A DNA stretch of 64,000 bases from Morella rubra (GCA_003952965.2 CM025856.1:13710489-13774488), one strand, 5' to 3'; counted from the first letter of the stretch, positions 11,401 to 22,673 are shown. Numbers and translations: made by a program. The notes: generated by a model not told the origin, from the sequence alone.

Positions 11401-14400
11401 AACTGGAAAAGGTGTCTAAAGAGCTATATTTTTCATATTTGTCACTACTTACTATTGTGCTCTGCTCTGTGTATTATTATAGTCAATTGAACCCATAATG
11501 AGTAAATGGACAGATTTCTAGGAAACATCAATATTGCCGGGTAATGGCCATGAATTGGAAATTTGAAACTCTCTTATATTTGGTTCAGTTGTGGTTGGAG
11601 TGCTTAACCAATTCCTTTCCTTTTTTTCTTTTTTTTTCTTTTTACTCCTAGCGTCCTAGTCTTGTTTGTTTCTCATTTGAACTTGGATTGTTTGAGTAAA
11701 TACCTTGCTAATGGATATGTTCATTGTGAATAGAGAAGCTGAAGAGTACCAATGATTATCTTCATGGAAAGAATGATGATGGCTTTTTCCAAGAGGTGAG
11801 AATTTGAAGAATTTTTGCTGTTGACACATTCAAGGGCATGTTTATGACATTTCCTTCATTGCAAGCAATTTCTAGTTTATTCATAATTTAATATTTTTCA
11901 TACCTATGAGATGTAGAGGATGTCATTTAAGATTTATTAGAAAACTGCTAGTATTTCGATTATTTTAGTATTTAGAAGTTGGAATGAAATTGTTGTTACA
12001 TTAATTACTCAAAAAAAAGAAATAGTTGTTAGATTGTTTGCTTATGATTGTTTTTGTCTCACACTCCTACAAAATTTCTCCTGTGTAAGTCTGAATAACA
12101 ACCCAAGAGTGGGGTGAATTGGATTTTAATAAATTTTAAAACTTTTTCAAGAAAATTTAATCAGTATAATGGTAAAGCATAGAACACAACAAGGAGAGAT
12201 ATGAGCAAATAAAAAGAAGAGATGGAGTTAAAGAGATGACACCGTAATTTTAGGTGGTTCGGCTAACACTTGCCTATGTCCACCCCAAGGCTATTTACTT
12301 CCTTGGGCTTCTTTTCACTATTCTTCAAATAGCAAATACACCTTAGCTTCCGGGTGCTAAGGAACCTTTACAAAGCGTTTTTCAAGCTCACGCTTTAACT
12401 CTCTTCACAAATCCCAAAACCCAAGGGATTTCTTCTACCCACACGAGTAGGACCCAGTGTTTACCCAACACTCAAGTGGTTTATAATAGGATGGGTACAA
12501 AGGAAGATCAAAGAATGGCTCTTAAAGCTGAATATACAAGTGTAAAGCACAAATGAGTGCAATAAGACAAAGATCTCAGTAGAAAGCTGAAATTTGGCAG
12601 AAGAATCACAAGCTTTCTTGGTAGGTGCGGTCTTTTCTCTTCTTCAAAGCACTTTCTCTCTCTAGAAGTTAGGTCGTAGAATAATTGCAAAGTCTATACG
12701 TACGTTTTTTTCTCTTCTCTTTTTCTTCTATTATTTAAATCTTCTTTGACTTCAACGGTCATCAAAGCTAGCAAGAAGGACCGTTGGAGAGGCGCTCCAT
12801 CATTTGAAAGTGATTTGAAGGTTCTGACAAATATTCAAAATTTTCATTAAACCCGTGGCATGTGTTGACACATGGTTAGCATGTGTTGACACATCAAAAA
12901 TTGAACTGGAGTTGAGCTCTCGGGAGTCAGTGCAATGTGTTGACACCATAAAGCCAATGTGTCGACACTTGTCTTGGTCTGAAAAGATGTCTCGGGTGTA
13001 AGTGCAATGTGTCGACATTATGTTCAATGTGTCGACACTTATAAGTGCTAGAGAGAAAATCAGCAACTTTAAAGCGTCCAAACCATTCTAAAACCTTTTT
13101 AAACACCTACAAAGGGAAAAATTGATCTTATCAACTTGTGTAATGGTGTTCAAGTCCTCTTATAAATATTTTAGATAGAAAACCCCAATTCTTTGAAATA
13201 TATCATTTAGAAAAGTGGATTGGCAAAGAAAAAAATTTACAAGACTTCAAAGTACTTAGAAACTTTTGTTATCATCAAAATCAAAATAATTGTTTTGCAA
13301 AACAACCTTGGGCTAACATCTTACTACCTCTGAACAAAATATACTGGTAAAATGAAAAAGGCTAATTCTTTTTTTAATTTTAAATAATTTTTACTGTAGC
13401 ATAAGGTTATTTATCTTGTAAATTGTATTATCTTATATTTACCATGGTACGTGGTTCTTAATGTTTAATCACACAGTCAGGTAATTGCATTGAACAATAT
13501 GTTCCTATTAGCTATAGTTTACTAATTTGCAGTTATATTGCATAATTGTAACCTTACAAATGGATAGAAAGAGGCATGTCAATCCCAGTACTACTAGTTT
13601 TTAGTAATACCAATTCTTACTCCCTCTATTTTGGTTCCACGTGTCAAATGTCCCCTAACTGTTTATATTAATAATATCTATATAAATAATTTTCCTGGAA
13701 AGAAACCTGTGGATTGAATTTGCTATAATTGGAAGTTTGAAATTTGTGTGTCCTTTTGTTTAAGTTCGTTCAGGCTTTTTTTAATAGGAAAAATTCCCTG
13801 TATAGGTCAAATTGAAAACAAAGAGAGAGTGACATACAATGACCATATATCAAAGAACCCAAGGATGGGTCTTCTACCAAGTGCCACCAAAATGAAAATC
13901 TATTTCTTGAAATACTAGTTATCTTTTTCACTCTATGCTCACTTGCGAAGTTCTCATTAAAAAAATTTTCTGATGAGTCCTTTTGCGATGGTAAGTTATT
14001 GTTATGTATGGGCTTCTTTCTTGTAGCCCCGTTTTATCTTTTCTGTGGAGGCAGATTTGGAGGTCCTTAGTTCCTATGAGAGCCTCTTTCTTTGTGTGGG
14101 AGGCGGCACATGAGAGAATTCTAACCATTGACAATTTGAGGAGGAGGGGCCTTTGCTTACTTGATTGGTGCTACCTTTGTAGATGCAATGGAGAATCGGT
14201 GGATCATATTCTTCTTCATTGTATGTTGCTAGGGATTTATGGTCTCATGTGCTTAGTATCACGAATTATAGTTGGGTTATGCCTTCTCGGGTGATTGAGG
14301 TGCTGTTTTGTTGGAAAAGGAAGTTCACCAATCCTCTTGCTTCGAGGGTGTGGAAGATGATTCCTTTGTGCATTTGGTGGGTTATTTGGAGGGAGAGGAA

Positions 14401-17400
14401 TGGGAGATGTTTTGAGAATTCTTTCTTGTCTTTAGAAGGGCTAAGGGGTCTGCTGTTGAATTTCCTTTTTCTTTGGGCCAATGCTGTTTTGGGTTCCCCT
14501 TTTTCTGATTTTGCTGACTTTCTTAGCTTTGTAGCTTGTATGGAGTAGGTTTTCAGTATAACTCTTTGTACTGTTGCCTCTTTTTATTTTTTTTAATAAT
14601 AAACTTTCTTACTTATCAAAAAAAAAAGAAAGTTATTGTTATGTAGAGTTAGTGGGTTGTTGCCTCCATTAGTATCTTCTTGTTGTACTGTTTAGATCTC
14701 CCTTATATGGTGCAGCAATCAGTGAACAGAGCACTATAGTGTGTTAATATATCTCTTCATATCGTATAATTGTGATTTTCTTGTCCTTTGCTTTAAGCTT
14801 TGTGCTTGAATTTGTCTCTTTCCAGGATTGGTGGAATGATATTCTTCACAAAAATAATTTTAAAGAGCCTGACTACAGTGGCAAGATGGTTTTGCTACTG
14901 GACATCCTAACCATGTCTTCCAATGTGGGTGATAAAGTGTTGGTTTTCAGCCAGAGCATACCGACCCTAGATTTGATAGAGCTTTATCTTTCAAGATTAC
15001 CTCGAATTGGCAAAAGTGGGAAGTTTTGGAAGAGAGGGAAGGACTGGTATAGGTGGGTACATATCTCCATAGACAGTTTTAGAGAGATGCCTTCAATTTG
15101 TGTATTTCTTTGATTTGCAGAAGCTGTTAGCATGAATACAACTGTTGATGGGTGGTTATAAGAATCACAACTGTATCTCAAATAGTTTGAACGCTTGTTA
15201 TCAAATGAGATTGGGAGAAAGGGAGAAGCGAGGAGGGGCACTTTGCTCTCTGATATGTAAGAATAAACTTCAAAGGCGATAGCTCTATCGGTTTTTTATG
15301 GGCCCTAAACATATTTCTGGTTTTCACTATGATTAGACTACTTGGTTGAATAAAGACGTCTTAAATAAGTGATTCCAAAGGGAGAAACACCAGCTTGATG
15401 CTTCCTTTTTTTTTTTTTTAATCAAAAGAATGAACCTCATATTTTGGCTGATATGTCCACCATTCAACATGGATAACTTTATAAAGCATTTTACACTGCT
15501 GTTGTGAACAACACTCGGAATTGTTTCATCATAACACTTTGGACTCTAAAATATCTGGCGATCCAACTGAAAAAAGGTTGATGCCCCCATCCTTCTTGCT
15601 ATGGCTGGTACCTCATCATATACACCCCCAAAATACACATGCACACACCCACATACCTCAATACTTTTTGCAATTTTCACCAAGTGCGAGTGAAGTTTCT
15701 GCTTACAAAATCACTCTTTCTCAGCTCTTTTTTTTTGGCTTTCTGGTAAGTCATTGATGTACTCACTCATCAGCTGCTCTGATTTAGACTCACTACTTTA
15801 TATGTGAGAATGATACACTATATGCTTGAAGGACACGAAAGGCTCTCTGGAGATGAATATTATTTCTGAAGTTGGCTCCTTTGTGTGATCTCTGTACAGG
15901 CTAGATGGAAGAACTGAGAGCTCGGAGAGACAAAAGTTGGTTGAGCGGTTCAATGAGCCCTCAAATAAGAGGGTGAAGTGCACTTTGATTTCAACAAGGG
16001 CTGGATCTTTGGGAATTAATCTTCATGCTGCTAATCGTGTTGTTATAGTTGACGGTTCGTGGAATCCGACATATGATCTGCAGGCTATATATCGCGCTTG
16101 GAGGTGGTTTTTTCACTCATATTTTCATTCAGTTGTAAGACACATACAGTTATTATTGGTGCTGGGCCGGCCGAAGCATTGTCCTAAATAGATTGGAATG
16201 TTAACTTTAAGTGAAGCGGATTCGCAGAAGGAGCAAATAAATGATAATACAAGGATTGCATTGTTAACTCTTTGAAAGGACTGTTTCCACAGGCAAAGAT
16301 GATACATCTAGTTCACTAGAAAGAGAGTGAAATAATTGTGATTTCCCTATAGAACCGTACTGAAAATCAATCAAATGGAGATGCCTGACTGTCCAATTAA
16401 AAGATCCTACTCTAATGGTTAGGTACTGCGCATTATACTCTACACAATTGCTTGAGCTTTATTAACATATAGAGCCTCAACTTTCAAAATCTCATAATGG
16501 AAGACCCACTCAATTTCTTCTCTAAATGTGCTTTCCATGAGGGAAGCCCTAGGCATCCTAAGTTGTTGCAATCAAATTGGTTTTTGTAGTGTCAAACCAA
16601 GTTCTTGTTCAACAAGGGATAACTTTTGGAGCTATTTTGTACTTTCCCCAATGAATCTCGCCAAGGAAGAATACCGTAGTGGATACAGTTGTTTGACGTA
16701 TCATTTGTATATGCAGGTATGGCCAAAGAAAGCCAGTGTTTGCTTACCGATTGATGGCCCATGGAACTATGGAAGAAAAAATTTATAAGCGTCAGGTAGT
16801 AGCAGTACAAAACTGGCATAAAGGGGTCTTTTTTTTTCTTTTTTTCTTTTTTTTAATATTGATGGATCTCTAATGAAGTGAAAGGTTTTAATAGGTGACA
16901 AAGGAGGGCCTGGCTGCAAGGGTGGTAGATAGACAGCAGGTCGGTAGGACTATCTCTAAAGAAGAGATGTTGCATCTATTTGAATTCGGGGATGATGAGA
17001 ACCCGGACACTTTGACTGATCTGGGCCAGGAGAATGGACATACAGAGAACACCAATAAGGTTAGCCAAGGTGGAGATTCTCTTAGGCAGACAGTACCTCT
17101 TTCTCATGGAAGCAGCTCTTCAGACAATATAATGGAGAGTTTACTTGGAAAACATTACCCAAGGTAGATTCTTTTTCTAAACTTCTCTAGCATCTATTGA
17201 CATGAGTCTTCTATCTAGTTGGGAATTAACTTGTGACTCGTTGAGATAAGTAAGTTGTTGTTTGGTAACAATGTGCGGAATAGGTGAAGTCTTATTCGTG
17301 ATCCTATACATCATAACTTAATATTTCATGATTGCATATTGTATGCTCCATTGCTGTTCTTTAAAGGTATGCCTTTGATTTTTTTCTTTGCTTTTCTTTA

Positions 17401-20400
17401 TTTCTTGAGGAATCTTGACTTTCTCGCCTGACAAAATGTTTTGGTGGGACTAATATCTGCTGCAAACCATCAAAGTGTTTCCTGCCAGCATTTCGGCTCT
17501 TGATATGAAATCTATATATATTTGGCTATTTTGAGGAGTAGCTTCTGTAAGTTGAAACAAATGATCACTTGAACTCAGGTTGAAAGATTGGATATTTATC
17601 AACTTTTTAATGGGTTTCAAGTTCATAGACAAGTATACAACTTTATGCTGTTTACTATGTTTCTGCATAAGGGATTCATCTATTCTGTTCTAGTTAAATA
17701 AAATATGCAATGAATCAATGGCATTAGAGGACATATGTGAAGAATCTAATGCAAAAGCTCCTGTCATGATGAATGTTGCAACTTAATGATGATGCCATAT
17801 AATGCAGCTTGATAGTAAAGTCTTGGGTTATGAACACATAAGCAGGTAAAGAGTACATGTTTTGACCCCCTCCTGCCAAATTGGTCCCTACTTCCCCACC
17901 AAAAAACCTCCCTCTCCCTCTGGCGGGGTGGGTTCTCCCTAGGTGCCTGAGGAGGTGTGGGTTGCTTGCTTTGGTGTGAGGAGTTGAGTTGGGGTGGTCG
18001 CCACCCTCTTAGGCCTTACCCTAAGCGAAGGGTGGACCTAATTTTCTCTTGGAACCTCCAGAGCTCCAAGAACAGCATGTAGTTGTTCTTCCTGCAGGAC
18101 TCCTTAGGCAAAGCCACCATGGCCTTGTTGGACCATGTGCAATTATCTCTCTGGGGACTCCGTTGGCTTGTCCAATTCCCCAGGCCGACAATGCATGAGG
18201 ATCACTCTTCAATGAAGAGCTTCCTCAGTTGCTGTCCAAGAGACAAGGAAGTGTCGTCAGGCGTCCGATAGTATACATTTGTGAATAGGAGACCTTGGTT
18301 GAAGATTGGGATATCCAGGCAGAACTGGCTGTTCACAGATGCATTGTAGCAATCCATCCCTTCAAGGATTGTATTTTTGTTTACGATTTTGGGCTTGGGT
18401 TTTGTTTTTGCTTAGTGTTGAAGTTGTTTTTTTCTTTTTTTGGAGTGCATAGTGGTCTGCCAATAAATGTGCCCACATGGCAAAACTCAACACTATAATT
18501 GTCAAAATTATAAATCCATGGATTGAGTTAGCAGAAGGGCAAAGCTCTGACAATTGTGCTAAGTAAAATGAGCCAACCAGTTGCATTTAGCTCATTCCAG
18601 TTTGGATCGTGTTTTCTTTGTTCTTTTTGGTTTGTTAATTGAATGGTTTTGATTGTGGATCTGACCTCTGCTAAATTATTTGTCCTCCGTTTGGTTTTTT
18701 AATACCTTGATAATATGGGTTTGACTGCACCTGATAAGAATGGTACTGAACACTGTCAACTATGTGAGATTGGCTCGGGCATAATCAACACTTTGTCCGC
18801 TATGTGGGATTGGCCTGGCCGTGTTTTTGGTAGTGCTAAATGTCTTTCTCAACTGCTGTAATGCCCATATATCTGTTCCCCATTTGGCTACAACACAATT
18901 ATTCGTATTTAGACACTCTCAGATCCTGCAACTGTTGGCTTGTTATTTGATCTTGACCGTCTCAATAAAAGAAAACACTCATTGCAACGATTTGGGCTTT
19001 GATACATGGATGCTGGCCATATCTAGGATCATCTCCCTGGTTATCTTTCTATCTAACAACTGTTTCTTTAACTTCTTTCAGTTTTTTTTTTTTTTGAAGA
19101 CCTAACTAGCATCATTTTTGCCATTTTCCCTCTTTCTGTAGTTAATTACTTCCTCATTCTGGTGCATCTGTAGGCCTTCTTTACACATGTTTCTCATTGA
19201 TTCTGCACTTATCTCATTGAAATTCTGCGACATTCTAGTCTGCCGTTGTACTTGTTCAAATTATTTGAGATGACTCCTGTTTTATCTACCATTTGTGTCA
19301 TCTCCCCCTTCTCAAGAATAATTTCAATGCTTATCCCATCTTTCTTAGAGGTGTCATACATCTTGTTAGAGGTCTTGATTAACCTACATTTTGAATTATG
19401 AGGATGGCAGGTCTTATATAAATATATTGTCCATTCTTTGTGGTTATCTCATGATCATACAGTATCTCCAATGACCTGTCCACCTGCCCTGCGTGGATTC
19501 TATGAGAAAAATTCCCTAGAGTCCACGTATCTTGATTCATAATCAAACCTAGATACCAAAAATATTAGTCTTAGATATGGTTTTCATCATTGAATATTAC
19601 GATATTTTCATTTTCAGTCTTGGTTTTACTAAATTTACATTCCAATACTTAGGCTTCCTGCTGAACATAGCACCCTTATATTTTAGAGTGGATCTCCGTA
19701 ATTCCAGCTGATGGCTAAGTTTGCTCTTGATCATAAATAGATACAAACCATACAAAAAATGTGAACCAAGAGACCTATAGATGTGACTGTCAACAAACTG
19801 CACTCCTTGTGCTTCATCCAGGCTTGGAACCGTCTTTGTAAAAAGATATGTGAATGAAGTTTGACTTTGTCCGTGTTCAAGCCAAAACATCTTAAGTTAA
19901 AACTTAAGTCACTGGTCGACAATGTTGGCTTCACTAACTTTTATATGTATTCTGGTTTAGATTCAGTTTTACAAAAGACGTTTTGAGTATTTCATGGATT
20001 GTCTTAATGCTTTTGCCTTCATTCCAGATGGATTTCCAATTACCATGAACATGAGACCCTTTTGCAAGAGAACGAAGAAGATAAGCTATCAAAAGAAGAG
20101 CAAGACATGGCTTGGGAAGTATATCAGAAAACATTAGAATGGGAGGAAGTGCAGCGAGTTCCTCTAGATGAATCTGCATGGGAGCGAAGGCCAGCTGTGT
20201 CAAGTATGCCCCCTCCTGCACCAGAGACCAGCAGCCTCTCGCAATCCAAGATGAGGAACCGTTTGGTACAGCGGAAATGCACTAACCTTTCACATTTGCT
20301 GACCCTTAGGAGCCAGGGCACAAAAGTTGGTTGCAGTACAGTATGTGGAGAGTGTGCCCAGGAGATAAGCTGGGAGGACCTCAATCGGGATGGCAAACTA

Positions 20401-20409
20401 GCAAAGTGA
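5280..20409 (+). CDS. ATRX: ATRX/CHR20-like SNF2 chromatin remodeller, C-terminal half
   Basis: Nuclear SNF2-family ATPase. Plant ATRX (CHR20 in Arabidopsis) takes part in histone H3.3 deposition and silencing. I can join 12 exons (5280-5446, 5812-5953, 7292-7414, 7506-7561, 7646-7949, 10650-10785, 11734-11795, 14826-15052, 15900-16103, 16717-16795, 16895-17163, 20028-20409) into 716 uninterrupted codons. They cover motif Ia ([12 protein letters not shown]), EAH of the DEAH box, motif III (LTGSPLQNN), motif IV (LVFSQS), motif V ([11 protein letters not shown]), motif VI ([16 protein letters not shown] across a junction), and the conserved tail with [14 protein letters not shown]. All phases agree. 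The Walker-A exon and N terminus are upstream of, or missing from, the window. About nine codons ending in the Asp of DEAH cannot be placed, so function is probable but unproven. Confidence 0.88.
5812..5953 (+). CDS. ATRX: ATRX exon
   Basis: Follows TTTTGACAG. Reads [18 protein letters not shown], then [17 protein letters not shown] and AGEICYALQ, and ends in phase 0 at CAG|GTGACC. In the family the next residues are about DGPDILVCD, then EAH. Confidence 0.88.
5954..7291 (+). other. ATRX intron with 184-bp tandem duplication; mini-exon not found
   Basis: Both flanking exons are in phase 0, so a missing piece of about 27 nt encoding DGPDILVCD would keep the frame. The best partial match is after CATACAG at 6051-6057 (GGAGCAGATCACATTGTG), which lacks the final Cys-Asp codons and a GT donor. 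The rest is non-coding apart from the tandem repeat at 6406-6780. Confidence 0.55.
6406..6780. repeat. Tandem duplication, two copies of about 184 bp
   Basis: Units 6406-6589 and 6590-6774 are nearly identical, each starting near CGCTCC, and a partial third start CGCTCC lies at 6775-6780. The units differ by a few bases (for example CTCTCATTG versus CTCTTCATTG). The high identity suggests a recent duplication inside the ATRX intron. Confidence 0.9.
7292..7414 (+). CDS. ATRX: ATRX exon: DEAH remainder and motif III
   Basis: Follows TTGATAG. Reads [18 protein letters not shown], then [15 protein letters not shown] and LMEYYC, 41 codons, then a GTAAGT donor. The Asp of the DEAH (Walker B) box should come from the preceding, unlocated exon; reading straight from the previous exon gives QEAH. 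Confidence 0.9.
7506..7561 (+). CDS. ATRX: ATRX exon ending at a GC donor
   Basis: After TTTAAACAG, reads [18 protein letters not shown] + CG. The donor is GCAAGA, not GT. Joining to the exon at 7646 restores [11 protein letters not shown] as in the family, so this is the expected splice. Confidence 0.82.
7562..7645 (+). other. 84-nt GC-AG intron, in frame and stop-free
   Basis: The intron starts GCAAGATTTC and ends TTCTTTGCAG. Its length is a multiple of three and it contains no stop, so retention would add 28 residues rather than truncate the protein. Confidence 0.75.
7646..7949 (+). CDS. ATRX: ATRX exon
   Basis: Reads [63 protein letters not shown] and [10 protein letters not shown], then GTATGT. 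Strongly conserved in plant ATRX proteins; it lies between the two helicase lobes. Confidence 0.9.
7950..10649 (+). other. ATRX intron, 2.7 kb
   Basis: AT-rich, no coding region recognised. Around 9869-9932 two segments containing AAACGGGGTA are repeated in inverted order and could form a weak hairpin. Nothing else was identified. Confidence 0.5.
10650..10785 (+). CDS. ATRX: ATRX exon with acidic linker
   Basis: After TTTTTAGTAG, reads [14 protein letters not shown], then an acidic linker [19 protein letters not shown], and ends one base into a codon (G|GTGTGT). The NHPG box is typical of SNF2 proteins at the start of lobe 2. Confidence 0.87.
11734..11795 (+). CDS. ATRX: ATRX short exon
   Basis: After GTGAATAG, completes a Glu codon and reads [21 protein letters not shown] before GTGAGA. 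It corresponds to the GEK...ND linker of family members. Phase fits both neighbours. Confidence 0.75.
12090..13318 (-). mobile_element. Copia-like solo LTR or LTR fragment
   Basis: Read on the minus strand it begins TGTTAGCCCAAGG with a GATTTTGATGATAACAAAAG stretch, typical of the 5' end of some plant copia LTRs, and ends near CCAATTCACCCC...CTTGGG. No PBS or coding region follows. An inverted relative lies at about 61690-62805: both share a GGTTCGGC block, TTCCGGGTGCTA and the CTTGGGTT end. Between 12850 and 13045 it holds several near-palindromic words of the type ATGTGTTGACACAT. Boundaries are approximate and no clean TSD was found. Confidence 0.55.
13993..14645 (+). mobile_element. 5'-truncated LINE with 16-bp TSD
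   Basis: The element body 14009-14629 ends in an A-run and is flanked by the perfect 16-bp duplication AAGTTATTGTTATGTA (13993-14008 and 14630-14645). It carries only the 3' end of an L1-like ORF2: a zf-RVT domain with [31 protein letters not shown], then [10 protein letters not shown] in another frame. It belongs to the same family as the LINE ending at 4742. It inserted in sense orientation in an ATRX intron by target-primed reverse transcription. Confidence 0.92.
14826..15052 (+). CDS. ATRX: ATRX exon: helicase motif IV
   Basis: After TTTCCAG, reads [56 protein letters not shown] and [11 protein letters not shown] + AG before GTGGGT. It starts lobe 2 of the ATPase. Confidence 0.92.
15053..15899 (+). 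other. ATRX intron
   Basis: Contains a T-run near 15408-15419 and a CA-rich stretch (15615-15660). No coding or mobile feature recognised. Confidence 0.5.
15900..16103 (+). CDS. ATRX: ATRX exon: helicase motifs V and part of VI
   Basis: After TCTGTACAG, reads [36 protein letters not shown], and [18 protein letters not shown] + AG before [17 protein letters not shown] and DGSWNPTYD are conserved motifs of the SNF2 C-terminal lobe. Confidence 0.93.
16104..16716 (+). other. ATRX intron
   Basis: 0.6 kb of non-coding sequence; nothing recognised. It ends TTGTATATGCAG. Confidence 0.5.
16717..16795 (+). CDS. ATRX: ATRX exon: helicase motif VI
   Basis: After TATATGCAG, reads (R)[17 protein letters not shown] and MEEKIYKRQ, then GTAGTA. 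The junction completes RAWRYGQ, the arginine-bearing motif VI. Confidence 0.92.
16895..17163 (+). CDS. ATRX: ATRX exon
   Basis: After TTTTAATAG, reads [34 protein letters not shown], a low-conservation polar stretch, then [12 protein letters not shown] + AG before GTAGAT. The [12 protein letters not shown] box is typical of ATRX proteins. Confidence 0.9.
17164..20027 (+). other. ATRX intron, 2.9 kb
   Basis: Long final intron. A GC-richer block at about 17860-18280 differs in composition from its surroundings, but I recognise no gene or transposon end in it. The open stretches here show no family resemblance. Confidence 0.45.
20028..20409 (+). CDS. ATRX: ATRX terminal exon
   Basis: After CATTCCAG, reads (R)[38 protein letters not shown], a Pro/Ser-rich linker, then [19 protein letters not shown] and [14 protein letters not shown], stop TGA at 20407-20409. 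The Cys pair CGEC close to the C terminus is conserved in plant ATRX. Confidence 0.92.
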
Positions 20410-21707
20410 AGAACGGTGTCATCCATTTTCTATGTAAGTGGTTGAAATGATGTAATTAGCTTTAGTTAGTGAGTGGTAACAGTTATAGGTCCAATATCTT
20501 TTGAACACAATAGTGACGTCCTTTTTTGTTGTAATTGGTCCTAAATTCCTGCCTGTATACTGGGCAATCTTTCCCCTATTTATTTCATTGTATATTCTTT
20601 GTTTTTTGTTTAGGGGCAAGGGTTTTTCCTTTCGAAATGGTCGGGGCAGAAAGAGGACAGTCGGGGTTGGTGGGAATATGGCCATTGTAAATTTGAGGTG
20701 TATAAAAAATTCTAATGGAATCATTAGTTCTGAAGTGAAATAGTATTTCCCTTGTGACATTATTTAGAGTGGTTTGTATTGTGATGGTGATATCTTTATC
20801 CTTCATAAACCCTACAATCAGCAACTTTGAGCCATGCTCAGTTGCGAAATTCCATGTAACCTCTTCTCAGTGCACCTGTGTAAGGTTTCTTGACTTTGCT
20901 GTTTATCAAAAATTCCTGTTCTTACCTGCCCAAAATACAAAATTCCCGCTGTCCAGATGCTCGTAATGAGTATGACTTGATTTAATCTCATTGCCTCTTT
21001 AAACCAAATACAATTTAGAGGATTTACATTTGGCTTTTGGTATTCATGTCCAATATGGGTTGAAGCATCTTCAAGGTTTGCTCGTGTTTCTGGGTAGCAT
21101 GTTCGCAGAAAGTCTTCACAATAAATAAATTTCACACCAAAACCTAATTGCAGACTATTAAAACAATCATACGTACTTTTCAAATTTTAAAATTTCTTCT
21201 ACTAAAGACTCTTGTAGACTTTTCTTCGACTTTGACATTTTGTGTCTATGAAATTTGATTTTTAATTTTTTCTGGTTTTATCTTTTCGGCATATAGTTAA
21301 CAATTTAGGTGGTGTAGTCTACTATTTTATCATAAAGTCATATAGATTTTTACTGTTAGAGCTTCCTAAGTTTCAGATTTATTTGAGCGTAAGGAACTCA
21401 AATTAATATTGATAAATGAATAAAATAACGTTAGAAAATCTCTTTCGAAAAAATAGATAGTTCATTATCATTAAAATCAAATGAACTAAGGCTATCATGT
21501 AACTTTCGGGCTAACATATTCAATTATTTTCTCTCATTTGGTTGTTTTATCAAAATGTAAAAAATTAGACAAATCAAGACAATAATTTCATTTGAGAAAG
21601 CAAGTGAAACATTCAGATATTATACCAATAGAGAAGTGTGCTAAAGATTGAGGTTAGAGAGAGTGAGGTCGCATAGACTTAAAACGCCAAGAGAGAAAAA
21701 AATAAAT
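20410..21707. other. 3' flank of ATRX
   Basis: Likely 3' UTR followed by intergenic sequence. No gene recognised. A T-rich stretch near 20580-20610 could serve the 3' end, but I cannot name a poly-A site with confidence. Confidence 0.4.
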
Positions 21708-22673
21708 GGGGAAACATCATATATGGTACATCCTATATCTTTAGACAAAAATCAATTAGCTCCTCTCAAGTTATAAAATATTTTATTAAGGGTGAGTAAA
21801 AATTCTAGTAATAATTGAAATTTTCGAATCCACTTCAGATTACGGAAATCCAATTCTAGCTCAGGCATATATAACTAAAAAATACCGAAATTTTTTATTT
21901 TTTTTTCTTTTAATAGGGCTCAAAATAAAGCATAACATATGATGAGTATCGAATTTGTTTGAATGTTTATTTTAGAATCTAGATTTTGGTTGAATGTTTA
22001 CATTTATTGTTAATGATGATGAATAATAGAAAAATCTACAAAAATTTAGTCTAAAAAATATTTTCAACTAGTTAGGGCCCTAAAAAAGTCCAAAAAATTC
22101 CACATGCCGAAACTGAAAGTTCTGGTTTTGATTTCGAAAATTATGGTTCCATTCTGGTATAGAATGGAACCAATTTTTTTTTTTTTTTTTTTTTTACTGA
22201 AATGGAACCGGAACAAAAAAATTGCATTCTGGTGAACACCGGAATAGAACTGAAATGACGATTTCATCTGTTTCGATATTCACCCTTATGGTTTATTACG
22301 TCCAATATGTTTAAAAATAATCAATCATCGCCTTTCGTTCGATTTTACCGTAAAGTCATATAGAAAGCGATGTGGATTGACCGTTTCAAGACAATTTTTT
22401 AAAATAAAAAATTCAATAGGTTAATGAAATAAAGTTTCTATAGTTTTATTTAAAAACATTACTTTTTATTTATATAATTTTTTTTTTTTAATTTTTTTTA
22501 ACAATTTTGTCTTGAAGGGGCATTTCGTTCATTTTGTATAATATTTAATGGTTAAATCAAACGAAAGATAATAATTGATTATTTTTGAAACATATGAGCA
22601 GGAAGAAACTATTTTGGAGAGGGGGGCTTATTGATTTTTGCCCATAGATATTGAGCATACTATGATATTCCCC
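21708..22673. mobile_element. Non-autonomous MULE-like TIR element
   Basis: The left end reads GGGGAAACATCAT and the right end, reverse-complemented, GGGGAATATCATA. Similarity continues inward through AAAAATCAATTAGCTCC (left) versus AAAAATCAATAAGCCCC (right), then resumes after the hAT-like insertion with ATGTTT(C)AAAAATAATCAAT. There is no coding capacity. The flanks are A-rich, so the 9-bp TSD expected for a MULE cannot be judged. The GGGGAAACA end resembles the ends of the MULE at 51737-53306. Confidence 0.6.
21789..22290. mobile_element. hAT-like MITE nested in the MULE-like element
   Basis: The insert begins AGGGTGAGTA and ends in the inverted form (ATTCACCCTT), flanked by TTTTATTA (21781-21788) and GTTTATTA (22291-22298). 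It interrupts the left arm of the surrounding inverted repeat, whose pairing with the right arm resumes at about 22303. A long T-run (about 22175-22195) lies inside. An 8-bp TSD with one mismatch fits hAT. Confidence 0.5.

Larger units (their letters stand above)
11796..14825 (+). other. ATRX intron, 3.0 kb, with two retroelement insertions
   Basis: Holds a copia-like LTR (about 12090-13318) and a 5'-truncated LINE (14009-14629). The remaining sequence is AT-rich and without recognised features. Confidence 0.7.

Noticed and set aside
13617..13640. Stowaway MITE end (TACTCCCTCTATTTTGG)
   Set aside because: Only one end is seen; no inverted partner and no TA duplication found nearby.
18021..18271. 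GC-richer open frames in the last long ATRX intron
   Set aside because: No homology recognised and overlapping frames on both strands; composition alone is not evidence of a gene.
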